64,000 bases of DNA from Naasia lichenicola (GTDB lineage Bacteria; Actinomycetota; Actinomycetes; Actinomycetales; Microbacteriaceae): positions 619,443-683,442 of the forward strand of contig NZ_SSSM01000003.1 of the NCBI RefSeq assembly GCF_004801885.1. The letters are read 5' to 3'. Every line of letters starts with the position of its first letter. The stretch's first letter is position 1. The position numbers were made by a program, and so were the translations under genes. Under the pieces are notes generated by a model. The model did no database searches. It was given only the letters and a program-made list of their open reading frames with translations, and had not been told where the DNA came from. This document shows positions 35,932-45,232 of the stretch, one piece after another.

Positions 35932-38559
35932 GTGCGCGCACGAATCGGAATTGCGATCTTCAGTGCGCTCCTCATGGTGGTCGGGGTGTCGAGTCCCGCC
36001 TCGGCCCATCCATGGGTGATCCAGCCGGGGACCGTGCAGGTCACGATCACGGCGCCCGACGGCGTCGCCGCTAATGTCGCGATTCGCCGCGTCGACAAGA
36101 AGGTCAACCTCGCCGTAGCGGCTAAGCCGGCGGCAGGCAAGACGCAGACCGTGAAGGTCGCCGCAGCCGTGGGCGCCTACGCCGTGTCCGCGCCAGCCAT
36201 GATCGTCGCCGGCGTGCTCTACGAGGTCAAGAACCCGCAGCAGAAGGTGGTGGTGCTGCCAAACCGCACGACCAAGCTCACGGTCAGCTATGTCGCGAGC
36301 GGCGGAGCGAGCGACCTGCACACGACCGGTCTGACCACCACATCAGTCACGCTGGCCTGGACGACGTCGAAGGAGAGCACCTACCTCCTTCGTCGCGCGA
36401 TCGGGGATGTGCCCCCGAGCTCGCCGACCCAAGGCGTGGCCGTGCCGATCAAGGGCTCCACCGCCATTGACGCCGGCCTCACAGCCGGGAAGCACTACTC
36501 CTACGCGCTGTTCACCAAGTCGGAGAAGAAGTGGTCCAGCAGCGAGTGGCACGGCAACTCGTGGTCCGGCGGCCACTGGTCAGGTGGATACGGTTCGGGC
36601 AGCCAATGGTCGAGCAACCGGTGGTCGACGCCGTTGACGCTTACCGCCGGTACCGCCCCGCCCGCGGGCTCGACGGACGCCTCCTACGTCGCCGAGCCGA
36701 CGACGCTCATCGCGACCGCGAAGCAGATCAACTCGGCGACCCCGACTGACAGCGGAGTGACCGTCGTTCTCGCCGACGGTGTGCCGACCCCGGTGCTGGG
36801 AGCCGCGGTCATCCTGCCGATTTCGACGATCCTTGCCGGCGGGTACCTGGGCGTCGTCGCTTCCATCTCGACAGACGGCCGCACCCTGCAGCTCACAACC
36901 GGTGGGCTGGCGGATGCCTTCAACTTCTATCAGCTGGCTTCGGGCCCGTTCAGCACCGACCCGTCGATACTCACGCCCCAGGAAGCGGACGCGATCGCCG
37001 CCGCGACGCCCACCCCGACGGTCGGATCGCCGGCCGCGCCGAACACCCTCCTCGCCCCGACGCCGACGGACAAGGTAGCGGCCGCCCGCCAGCAGGATAC
37101 GGATGAGGCTACGGCGGCGCCGGCACCTCACTCACTCGCGGCAGCCGCGCCGGCCACCGTCAAATGCAACGACGGCGGAGTGGATCCGACCGCGGACTTC
37201 AAGGTGGCCGCGGGAGGCCACTTCAACACGACCGTGGACAAGCACTCGTTCCTCGGCGTGGAGGTGAACGTGGGAGCCACGGTTGACACCGGCCTGGCAC
37301 TCAAATCCACCGGGGCACTCGACATCAAACTCGAAGGTAAATGCGGGCTCGAGATCGCGCCCCTCTACAAGCAGATATCGGTGTACCCGGTGCCGATCGG
37401 GGTGTTGGTGTCTCCCTACGCGGAGATATCAGTAACCGGAACGGTGGAGATCAAGAACGTCGGCATGACGGCCACTGCCGGCATCTCGATGAAGGGAACG
37501 CTCAGCCTTTCCAATGGCCCCAAGTTCTCCACCTCGAAGTCGTTCTCCGCCACGCCGACCCAACCAGGCGGTGTGGGCTTCGCGTTTCCCGAGATCGGCA
37601 TGAAGCTCGGCTCGAGCGTGGTTCTCGGTCCCGGCATCGGCTCCAAGGTGGCCGGAATCATCGCGGGCATCAAGGGCACGCTCGATCCGTTCAGCGCCAG
37701 CTTCAAGCTCTCGGAGAGCCCCAGCAACCCTGGTCAGCTCTGTGGGGTGGTCAACGCCAACTTCGCGCTGGCGCTCGGACTGACGGCCACTGCATGGTTC
37801 CCGAAGTGGCCGACCGCGAGCATCGACATCTCGAGCGAGGACCTGAACGGTGAGTTCCCGTACCCGGGCTTCCCCATCACCTTCCCGAACGGATGTGACA
37901 AGCCGGTCACGCCTCCACCCGCCCCGACACCGCCTAACAGCCTCTTCGGCGACGGGGTGACGAAGGTCAACGATTCGACGACCGGGACATCAGACCAGGT
38001 GGGGTACGTCGAAGGGTTCGTGCCCGGCGCGAAGACCTGGGTCTTGAGCACCGGTAGCATCGCGAGGGCTGTAGGGTCACCCGGCCAGCTGGCGAGCACG
38101 AACCTCGGTCTCGCTGGCGACGCGCAGCTCACTGCGCTTGCCGGACGCCCCACCTTCGACGCGGTGGCGTATCAGGTCACTGTGGTGCCCAAGGGGACGA
38201 CCCTGCACGTGCGGTACGTGTTCGCCAGCGAGGAGTACCCGGAGTACGTCGGCAGCGCCTACAACGACGCGATGGCGGTGTTCGTGAACGGGGTGAACTG
38301 CGCCTACGTGCCGGGGACGACCACCCCTGTGGCGGTGAACACCGTGAACGCGCAGACCAACAGCGCCTATTACATCGACAACGCAGCAGGAGTAGCGGGG
38401 TACAGCACCTCGATGGATGGGCTCACGAAGCCGCTCACCTGCGACGTGCCAGTCAAGGCGGGTGTTCCGGTGACGGTGCGGATCGCTGTGGCCGATGCGT
38501 CCGATTCCGTACTTGATAGCGCGGTGGCGCTGGTGGATGGCGGGATCTGGAGCAACTGA
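35932..38559 (+). CDS. Secreted protein with fibronectin-III-like and choice-of-anchor L domains
   Basis: 875 residues, GTG start, signal peptide cleaved after SSPASA (residue 25). Order: a beta domain (25-125); a fibronectin-III-like domain (about 128-240) whose loop is Trp/Ser/Gly-rich (SSEWHGNSWSGGHWSGGYG); a variable beta region; a Pro/Thr/Ala-rich linker (about 350-405); a large beta region (about 410-650); and a C-terminal choice-of-anchor-L-like domain with VRYVFASEEYPEYVGSAYND. There is no C-terminal membrane helix. It is likely part of the surface or matrix layer. Neighbours on both sides are large envelope proteins on the opposite strand. Confidence 0.8.
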   Translation: MRARIGIAIFSALLMVVGVSSPASAHPWVIQPGTVQVTITAPDGVAANVAIRRVDKKVNLAVAAKPAAGKTQTVKVAAAVGAYAVSAPAMIVAGVLYEVKNPQQKVVVLPNRTTKLTVSYVASGGASDLHTTGLTTTSVTLAWTTSKESTYLLRRAIGDVPPSSPTQGVAVPIKGSTAIDAGLTAGKHYSYALFTKSEKKWSSSEWHGNSWSGGHWSGGYGSGSQWSSNRWSTPLTLTAGTAPPAGSTDASYVAEPTTLIATAKQINSATPTDSGVTVVLADGVPTPVLGAAVILPISTILAGGYLGVVASISTDGRTLQLTTGGLADAFNFYQLASGPFSTDPSILTPQEADAIAAATPTPTVGSPAAPNTLLAPTPTDKVAAARQQDTDEATAAPAPHSLAAAAPATVKCNDGGVDPTADFKVAAGGHFNTTVDKHSFLGVEVNVGATVDTGLALKSTGALDIKLEGKCGLEIAPLYKQISVYPVPIGVLVSPYAEISVTGTVEIKNVGMTATAGISMKGTLSLSNGPKFSTSKSFSATPTQPGGVGFAFPEIGMKLGSSVVLGPGIGSKVAGIIAGIKGTLDPFSASFKLSESPSNPGQLCGVVNANFALALGLTATAWFPKWPTASIDISSEDLNGEFPYPGFPITFPNGCDKPVTPPPAPTPPNSLFGDGVTKVNDSTTGTSDQVGYVEGFVPGAKTWVLSTGSIARAVGSPGQLASTNLGLAGDAQLTALAGRPTFDAVAYQVTVVPKGTTLHVRYVFASEEYPEYVGSAYNDAMAVFVNGVNCAYVPGTTTPVAVNTVNAQTNSAYYIDNAAGVAGYSTSMDGLTKPLTCDVPVKAGVPVTVRIAVADASDSVLDSAVALVDGGIWSN

Positions 38560-38587
38560 GGCGGGCGCGGCTGATGGCCGTCTCGGA

Positions 38588-38677
38588 GGCTTCGTGACGG
38601 CGCTGGCGCGCCTCCTCAGCCAACGAAGGCTGACGAGTGGGCTTCGTCTCGGCAGCTTCGTGCTCGGCTCAGTCGCC
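38588..38677. repeat. Two REP-like palindromic units in a convergent intergenic gap
   Basis: 38588-38625 and 38639-38677 both start GGCTTCG and end with CTCAG, matching the reverse complement of the tandem units at 13931. They fill the gap between two convergent genes and probably also serve as a bidirectional terminator. Confidence 0.65.
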
Positions 38678-38686
38678 GAGGGTCTC

Positions 38687-40405
38687 CTATTCGAAGGGGA
38701 CGGCCTCATCGTCGACGTAGGTGTTGAAGAAGGCGCCGTAGCCGACCGACGACGCTCCGCATGAGCCGTCGGTACTGGCTTCGACGGTGAGGGTCTGCGC
38801 ACCCGTCACGTCGATCGAGGTGCTGATGTCGTAGAACGGGTCGCCTTCGGCTATCTGCTTGTCGACGACTACCCGGCCGTCGAGGAACATCCGCAGGTGC
38901 ACGCTCAGCCCGGCGGGCGCGCTGTCTATGACGGCGAAGGACCACGGCATCTGCACCCAACGACCGCGCAGGTCGTAGTCCGTGCTCGCGACCGTGCCGT
39001 TGCAGCCCACCCACTGCTCGGTCGAGTCTTCCGCAGTGAGGGTCTGCTTTGAGGTGGAGCCATCGCCGTTCACTCCCGGCAGCCGGAACGTGGCGGTGAT
39101 CAGGTTGCCCGATTGCTGGGCCGAAGTGTGCGGGAGCTCGTAGAGCTGAGCCATGTCCGTGGGGTAGTCGGCGTCCTCCCCCGGCGCCGTGACATATATG
39201 GAGTAGCCGCTCGGGTTCAGCGCGGTGTCGACGGCGCCGGCGAAACCGTTGGCCGCCGAACGCACGCCGGAAATGAACCACGACATGCCCTCGGCGAAGG
39301 CGACGCCCCAGAAGCCGAGTCCCGCCTTCTCGATGGCGTCGTCCAGACAGCCGAGGGTCGTTCCGATCGCGTCGTTGAGGAAGTTGGCCGCCTGGGTGGC
39401 CGTCTGCAGGTTGGTGGTCAGCATGCTCGAGTAGCCGGACAGGCAGCTCTCCCAGTTGACCAGCTGCGCGACGGCCTGCTTGGTCATCGAGCCCTTGCCG
39501 CCCGCCTTGAGCACCAGGCCGAGGGTGTCGACGGCGTACTGGGCCGCGGTGAGGAGGTAGGCGGAAGGACTCGGCTGGACGCGGACGCCCATGTCGCCCG
39601 TGCCCGTGATCGCGTAGTCGATGGTGTCGCCGGCGCCCAGCACGTTGACGGTGTTGCCCCGCTGCGATGGAGCGGGCTTGAGGATCGCGGAGATGATCCC
39701 GATGAGATCCGAGGCGCCCGTGGAGCCGGACATGCCGGGGGTGTTCTCCGCCCCCACCCCGTAGCCGCGGCCGTTCGTCAGGCGCAGCTGAGGGCTGCCG
39801 TCGTCGTCGAGTCCGAAACACCAGTACACGCGGTTGCCGTCGTCGGACGTCACCTCGTATCCGTCGGCACGGACCTCGTCCTCGCCGTCGCAGGTCGGCT
39901 GCTTGCCTGCGTCGCTGTAGATGCGATCCATCTGCGCGCGGGCCTTGTCCAGCAGGTCACCCCACCAGCTGGTGAACCAGGTGGAGAAGTGGGTGGTCTG
40001 CACCACCGCATAGCCGTCCTCGACCGTGACGTCGGATCCCTCGAAGGCCGTGCCGTCTTCGGTCGACGCGATCAGCGGCGGCGGCTCCCCCTCTTCGAAG
40101 TCGTGCCTGAAGCGGACGGTCGCAGTGCCCGTGAGTTCGGCGCCTCCGATGAGCTCGATGCTCCAGGCGTTGCCATCCGAATCGGCGAGAGGCTCGGCGT
40201 GCAGGGTGCCTGTTCCGGTGATCGCGTCGCCGGGGATGTCGACGAGGAGGGCGCCGTCGTCGACGGACAGCGACGCGTCGTTGCCCTGAGTCACCCGGAC
40301 GGACCCTGGGGCGGTCGGCTGCTCGGATGCGCAGCCGCTGAGCAGGACTGCGAGCAGGGCGACGGTGGTCGCGCCGGCGATCAGTGCTGGGAGGCGATGA
40401 CGCAC
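38687..40405 (-). CDS. Large lipoprotein, ZU5-like family member B
   Basis: 572 residues, GTG start behind GAGGAGAG. Lipobox LLSGC with C25. The layout follows the family: an N-terminal beta domain (LLVDIPGDAITGTGTLHAE); TTHFSTWFTSWWGDLLDKA, corresponding to HFSPFQKYV in member A; a cysteine module with DDDGSPQLRLTNGRGYGVG; a central Ala-rich helical region with CLSGYSSML and LGCLDDAI; and a C-terminal domain resembling a carbohydrate-binding beta sandwich (ISTSIDVTGAQTLTVEAST). Anchored in the membrane by lipid instead of a helix. Function unknown. Confidence 0.78.
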   Translation of the reverse strand: MRHRLPALIAGATTVALLAVLLSGCASEQPTAPGSVRVTQGNDASLSVDDGALLVDIPGDAITGTGTLHAEPLADSDGNAWSIELIGGAELTGTATVRFRHDFEEGEPPPLIASTEDGTAFEGSDVTVEDGYAVVQTTHFSTWFTSWWGDLLDKARAQMDRIYSDAGKQPTCDGEDEVRADGYEVTSDDGNRVYWCFGLDDDGSPQLRLTNGRGYGVGAENTPGMSGSTGASDLIGIISAILKPAPSQRGNTVNVLGAGDTIDYAITGTGDMGVRVQPSPSAYLLTAAQYAVDTLGLVLKAGGKGSMTKQAVAQLVNWESCLSGYSSMLTTNLQTATQAANFLNDAIGTTLGCLDDAIEKAGLGFWGVAFAEGMSWFISGVRSAANGFAGAVDTALNPSGYSIYVTAPGEDADYPTDMAQLYELPHTSAQQSGNLITATFRLPGVNGDGSTSKQTLTAEDSTEQWVGCNGTVASTDYDLRGRWVQMPWSFAVIDSAPAGLSVHLRMFLDGRVVVDKQIAEGDPFYDISTSIDVTGAQTLTVEASTDGSCGASSVGYGAFFNTYVDDEAVPFE

Positions 40406-40501
40406 GATGCTCTCCTCTTCGCCGACCGGATGGCCGCCCTGTGGCGATCATTCTGGCGGACGGGGTGCGTCGGAAGGGGGATCACCCGCAGGTGTTCCCT
40501 A

Positions 40502-41013
40502 TCAACCCGCCGCCACCGGCTGCCGGGTGGTCAGCAGGGACGCCATCTGGCTCAAGGCGTCGGTGAGGGTGTCGTCACCTCCGATGTTGTACAGCTGCAC
40601 GATGTAGAAGTAGTCGCCCGGCGCGAACACCATCGCTTCCGTTCTGCCTGCTCCGATGACCACGGTGCCGTCTCAGATCGCATCCTGATCGCTGGTCGTG
40701 TTCGCGACGGCTGCCGCGCGGGCGTTGGCGACGCCCTCTTCAGCATTGGGTGCGATCCACGAGGTGGTGTGATCCGTACCGAATCCGTAGTCGCTCGTCG
40801 GGTCGTACGCCCAGAAGTCGATGTCGACCCTGCCCGGCAGGTCGATGTCGGGCTCGGAGTACTCGCAGCTGGTGTCTCCGTCGCTCGCCGGGCCAGCGAA
40901 GGTGAGGCCCTTCGCCTGCCAGGCGGCGTTCACCTCGTCGAGGGTGAGCATGCATGCGCTCTCCCAGGTGAGCACATCCCCGCCGGCGGTCGGCGCCTCG
41001 CCGATGACACCCG
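40502..41013 (-). pseudogene. Truncated lipoprotein-like gene with in-frame stop
   Basis: From about 41013 the frame reads VIGEAPTAGGDVLTWESACM, LTLDEVNAAWQAKGLTFAG and DIDFWAYDPTSDYGFG, a compact secreted-type domain with two cysteines. A TGA at about 40675 interrupts it after SDQDAI; the same frame resumes DGTVVIGAGRTEAMVFAPG and YFYIVQLYNIGGDD to a stop at 40502. The upstream end has no start or signal peptide in frame. A single C-to-T change in a CGA codon would explain the stop. Sequencing error is possible but the missing 5' end argues for decay. Confidence 0.65.
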
Positions 41014-41305
41014 GCTGTACATATGACGTGTGGCTCTGCCTGCCGCCTAACTTGTGCTGAACCGAGGTGTTGTGTCGCCTCGTCGCAACGTCATGAGCGT
41101 CGGCGATGCCGAGGTGGACTCGCTGGCACCAGCCCCTCAGTCGGCGCCCACACGCTCCGTTTCTTGAGCATGCCCACCTTGACGTCGGCGCGGCATCATC
41201 GCATCTCCCCTCGGCCCGCCGATATTGGGTCCGGCGGATAGACCTCCCTGAGCCACTGATCGGTGGCGTTGTGTCTCCGCCGTCCGCTCGGACCGAAGGA
41301 GACCC

Positions 41306-42799
41306 GTGTCTGCACCCGCCGCCTGGTATGACAACCCAGACAACGAAGCGCAGTTGCGCTATTGGGACGGATCGGCCTGGACCGCGCACTTCGCGGAAAA
41401 GCTGCCAGCACCTGTCGCGGCGTCGACATTCAGGGACGTCGAGGTCGAGCCAGCTTCGGTCGCTGCGCCCGCACCTGCGATGCAAGCGACCGCGCCAGCC
41501 GCGCGGCGCACCTCGCGATTCAGCCGCCGGCAGCTGATCATCGGCGGGGCGCTGGCGTTCCTGGTGCTGATCATCAGCTTCTCCGGCGGATTTGGCGCGC
41601 TCCTCGTCCTCGCGGGCCTCGTCGCGCTGGGTGTCGGAGCGTTCGTCCTCGTCACCGGCCGACGGTCGTTGCTGCGCCTCGCGTCACGCAAGGTCGGAGC
41701 GGGGGTGCTGGCCGGCGGCCTCATCGTCGCGATGATCGGCGGCGGTGTGAATGCGGCCACGAACCCCGCCGCGGGGCGCTCTTCTGTCGAAGCCGCGCCG
41801 GCTACGACGGGCAATGCAGAGCCGACGATGGCGCCGACTCCCACAGCGAGCGCGAAGCCCACGCCGGCCCCGACCCCCACGGCCCCTGTATCGACTGTCG
41901 AACTCGACCCAGCGGTCGCCGAGGCACCACTAGGCAACGCGTCCGTCGCCACCGCGAGCTTCTCGAGCTCCGTTCCGGCGATCGATCTGCTCGGGACCAT
42001 CGCCATCAAGGGGCGTGCGCCGAAGACCGGCTACGCCCGGACCGCTCAGTTCGGTACGGCATGGCTCGATGTGGATCGCAATGGGTGCGACACCCGCAAC
42101 GACATCCTCGCCCGCGATCTCGCCGATGAGGTGCTCGAGGGTCCCTGCAAGGTGATGAGCGGAACTCTGCTCGACCCGTACACCGCGAAGACGATCAGCT
42201 TCCTGCGCGGCAACACCACCAGCACCCTCGTGCAGATCGACCACGTCGTGCCGCTGATGGACGCCTGGCAGAAGGGCGCGCAGCAGCTTACCTACGAGCA
42301 GCGCGTCACCTTCGCGAATGACCCCCTCAACCTGCTGGCCGTCGATGGTCCGTCCAATTCATCGAAGGGCGCCGGCGACGCTGCCACGTGGCTGCCGAAG
42401 AACACGAGCTTCCGGTGCGCCTACGTGGCGCGGCAGGTGGCCGTCAAGGCCACCTACGGACTTTGGATGACCCAAGCGGAGCACGATGCCATTGCGAAGA
42501 TCCTCGGCAGCTGCCCCGGCGAGATGGCTCTGACCTCGCAGTTCACGCCCATGCCAGCTCCCGCTCCTGTCGTCGTGGAAGAGCAGCCCATCGCGCCCGC
42601 ACCTGCTCCAGCCCAGCCAGTCATCGAGGACGCCCCGGAGCAGCCTGCGCCAGCACCAGCACCTGTGGCCGTGGCCGTGGCCGTGGCCTATGCCAACTGC
42701 GACGCCGTACGCGCCGCCGGCGCTGCCCCCATCCACTCCAACGAACCGGGCTACTCCCGGAAGCTCGACCGTGATGGAGATGGCATCGCCTGCGAGTGA
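41306..42799 (+). CDS. Membrane-tethered DUF1524 HNH nuclease with Excalibur domain
   Basis: 497 residues, GTG start with AAGGAG six bases upstream. N-terminal DUF2510-type motif (AAWYDNPDNEAQLRYWDGSAW), two hydrophobic segments (about 75-100 and 130-150), a Pro/Thr/Ala linker, then a DUF1524-type HNH endonuclease domain (about 215-410) with QIDHVVPLMDAWQKGAQ and FANDPLNLLAVDG, a further Pro-rich linker, and a C-terminal Excalibur calcium-binding domain (YANCDAVRAAGAAPI and DRDGDGIACE). The nuclease probably faces outward and could degrade extracellular DNA in the matrix or attack neighbours; no immunity or secretion partner is visible nearby. Confidence 0.86.
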   Translation: MSAPAAWYDNPDNEAQLRYWDGSAWTAHFAEKLPAPVAASTFRDVEVEPASVAAPAPAMQATAPAARRTSRFSRRQLIIGGALAFLVLIISFSGGFGALLVLAGLVALGVGAFVLVTGRRSLLRLASRKVGAGVLAGGLIVAMIGGGVNAATNPAAGRSSVEAAPATTGNAEPTMAPTPTASAKPTPAPTPTAPVSTVELDPAVAEAPLGNASVATASFSSSVPAIDLLGTIAIKGRAPKTGYARTAQFGTAWLDVDRNGCDTRNDILARDLADEVLEGPCKVMSGTLLDPYTAKTISFLRGNTTSTLVQIDHVVPLMDAWQKGAQQLTYEQRVTFANDPLNLLAVDGPSNSSKGAGDAATWLPKNTSFRCAYVARQVAVKATYGLWMTQAEHDAIAKILGSCPGEMALTSQFTPMPAPAPVVVEEQPIAPAPAPAQPVIEDAPEQPAPAPAPVAVAVAVAYANCDAVRAAGAAPIHSNEPGYSRKLDRDGDGIACE

Positions 42800-42866
42800 G
42801 CTCCTTCTCCCGACGCGGTTTCTGGCGGAGCGGCTCACCAGCGGCGAGGTCCCCCGGTATCGGATC

Positions 42867-44582
42867 TCAAACCAAGATGATCGAGCTCTCCGAGGTCATG
42901 CGTCTCCGTCGCACGAGAAGAGTGGCGACAACGATTGGGACGGTCAGCCACTGGGTGGCCAGAACTGTTGCAACGTCGCCGCCGAGCAGGCTCGCAGTTC
43001 CGAGGGTGGCCAGCAAAGCGGCGGCGAGCTGCGCACTCGCAAGAGTGAGCAGTGCGCGTCCGTGGGTGTGCGGGTCTGACGACACCTTCGGCGCAGCCAC
43101 GAACACAGTGACGACCAGGCCGATCGCAACCGTGGCAAGACCGAGTGGCTTGCTCAGGAAGAAGGGGAGCGCTTCACCGGCATGCACGGCAATGATCGGC
43201 ACCACGATCATGCGGAGAATGACCGATGAGGGGACAACGCGCCGACGAGTCATCAGGTTCACCAGCGCGAGCGCACCGCCGATTCCGACGAGCAGAACGA
43301 CCACCTGCTGTGCGGTAGCCCAGAACGGGACGAGGGCAGGATCGTCGCCGACGCCGACCGCGATGACGGTAAGGATCGGCACCAGGTAGAAGGCTGAGAT
43401 CAGCGCGATCGGACGATCCACGGTGCGCCGGAATCGCGGAAGCATGACGATCGCAGCAAGGGCCAGCACGACGATGAGCGACACCCACGCGTCGACGTCG
43501 ACGAAGCCGTCCCAGACGAACGGCTGCGCCGTAATCAGGAGCGAGATGACTCCGGTCACGCCGACGGCGCTCCAGACCAGCAGACTCCAGGAGCCGGCCA
43601 AGCGGATTCCCGTCATCGAGACTCTGGTGTCCTCGGCCGCGAGCGGTCCAGGGGCCGGTCGTAAGGCGAGCACGGCGATCGCCGCGGCGACGAGTGCGGC
43701 GTGCAGCCACGACCAGTTGCGGCGGATGACCCACGTCATGGCCTCGGTCTCGTTGAAGAAGCCGTTGGCGAAGGTGATGCGTGCGGCGATGATTCCTGCC
43801 GCGATGAGGAACACGATCGCAACGACCCAGGGCGAGTGGTCGGTGCGCGCTATCCAAGGCAGCCGTGTCTGCCGGCTGCGGGTCACGCTCACCAGGGCGT
43901 AGAACCCGATGAAAGCGGCGGCTCCTGTGGCGAGGGGCATCAGCTCGATCCAGATCCAGCCGGCGAAGCCGATGAACGGGGCCCGCAGCTCGAACCATGC
44001 CGCGATGACCCACGGCACCGCCGATAAGAAGGCACCGAGCGCGACGCGCGCAGCTCCGACTCGCGTGCCTACTGCTCTGTCGCGTCCAGCTCGTGTTCCG
44101 TGCTCACGCGTCGCGGGTTCTCGTGGTGCGAGCCCCAAGGCGATAGCACCCGCGGCTGAGACAGCGGCAATGGACAGGGCCACCCACTCCCGGTCGGCGG
44201 CGAGGGCGAGCATTGGCAGCGTGGCCGGGAAGCCGATGCGCACTATCGCGGTTCCTACCGGCCGTGATCTGCGCGGAGCGTCCAGCAATACAGCGGTCCA
44301 GGATGCGGCGAGCGCAGCTGCACAGATGAGGAGGCCGGACATGAACCAGGCTGGCGTAGGGAATCCGATGGGGCTCTTCATCACCGCGTCCGCGAATCCG
44401 GGAAGGAGCAGCAGCCAGGCGAGCGCGCCTGAGAACGCCCAGCAGAGCACGATCAGCACGGCAAGCGGCGGGGGAACGCGTCGAAGAGCATGCCGTCGAA
44501 ATCGGATCACGAGCCAGCCGATGCCGGCGTCGAAGCGGGAGGTCGAAGGCGGCCCGGAGGGTCGGCGGGTGGCGAGCGTCAT
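42867..44582 (-). CDS. Large polytopic membrane protein of unknown family
   Basis: 571 residues with about fourteen hydrophobic helices across the whole chain, separated by short Arg-rich loops (REPATREHGTRAGRDRAVG). No transporter, glycosyltransferase or Wzy signature was recognised. The ATG overlaps the stop of the upstream small gene, so the two are co-translated. Probably an envelope or export function. Confidence 0.75.
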   Translation of the reverse strand: MTLATRRPSGPPSTSRFDAGIGWLVIRFRRHALRRVPPPLAVLIVLCWAFSGALAWLLLLPGFADAVMKSPIGFPTPAWFMSGLLICAAALAASWTAVLLDAPRRSRPVGTAIVRIGFPATLPMLALAADREWVALSIAAVSAAGAIALGLAPREPATREHGTRAGRDRAVGTRVGAARVALGAFLSAVPWVIAAWFELRAPFIGFAGWIWIELMPLATGAAAFIGFYALVSVTRSRQTRLPWIARTDHSPWVVAIVFLIAAGIIAARITFANGFFNETEAMTWVIRRNWSWLHAALVAAAIAVLALRPAPGPLAAEDTRVSMTGIRLAGSWSLLVWSAVGVTGVISLLITAQPFVWDGFVDVDAWVSLIVVLALAAIVMLPRFRRTVDRPIALISAFYLVPILTVIAVGVGDDPALVPFWATAQQVVVLLVGIGGALALVNLMTRRRVVPSSVILRMIVVPIIAVHAGEALPFFLSKPLGLATVAIGLVVTVFVAAPKVSSDPHTHGRALLTLASAQLAAALLATLGTASLLGGDVATVLATQWLTVPIVVATLLVRRRRMTSESSIILV

Positions 44583-44926
44583 CGCGACGCGCAGCCGTCG
44601 GCCTCGATGAGCCGGCTGTCCGCCGTCGCCTTGGCCACAGCAGCGGTGGCATCCATGCCGGCGTTAAGCGAGCCGACGACTTCTAGCAGGTCGGAGACGA
44701 GATTCGTCTCGTGCTGCACCGTCTCCTGGCAGCGAGCCAGCTGACTCTGCGCGACGGCGATGTACGGGCGCAAACTCGACTCGGTCGCCAGGGAGCCGAG
44801 GACCCCGCCGATTGCAATTCCCGCGACCAGTCCGACCAGCAGTCCAACGGCAGCGCCCCGCCGGAGTCCGCGTCGAGCGGTCGCCGCACCCGGCGGCGAG
44901 GGCTCTGCGGGCAGGTCAGCGTCCAT
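44579..44926 (-). CDS. 115-residue single-pass membrane protein coupled to the polytopic gene
   Basis: A Pro-rich cytoplasmic N-terminus, one Gly-rich helix (about 24-48, GAAVGLLVGLVAGIAIGGVL), then about 65 residues outside with two cysteines (RCQETVQ and ADGCASR). The 4-base overlap with the 571-residue gene suggests the two proteins work together. Function unknown. Confidence 0.7.
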   Translation of the reverse strand: MDADLPAEPSPPGAATARRGLRRGAAVGLLVGLVAGIAIGGVLGSLATESSLRPYIAVAQSQLARCQETVQHETNLVSDLLEVVGSLNAGMDATAAVAKATADSRLIEADGCASR

Positions 44927-45232
44927 GAGTCTCCCGTCGGGTCAGTGGCCAGACGCTAGCACCCTGACCGCGCCGGAGGTGGTCTGCTCTCCTGCGGCGG
45001 GTACGCAGGAGGCTCGCGCTGCCCCCAATAGCAACCGGCTGGCCGTCCTCGGCTGGTACGGCGCGATGGAGCTGCTGGCTGAGAAAGGCCTCCGCCGACT
45101 ACAGCTACACCGTGGCGCGGATCACGCGCGGCATCAGGGTCGGCGACAACGCGTTCGTAAGCTGAGCGGACCGCAAGGTCGGCGTCTATGAGCGCACCAA
45201 CGGCACGCGAAACGTGGCCCGGCAGCCCTGCT
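44927..45232. other. Short degraded stretch, possible gene remnant
   Basis: About 305 bases without an intact gene. On the plus strand ADYSYTVARITRGIRVGDNA (about 45087-45146) and, past a stop, DRKVGVYERTNGTRNVA look protein-like, so this may be the end of a decayed gene. The family cannot be named. Confidence 0.35.

Noticed and set aside
39113..41026. Plus-strand frame of 637 codons over the lipoprotein and pseudogene
   Set aside because: Crosses a gene end and an intergenic gap, with Arg/Val-rich text and no motif; a shadow frame.
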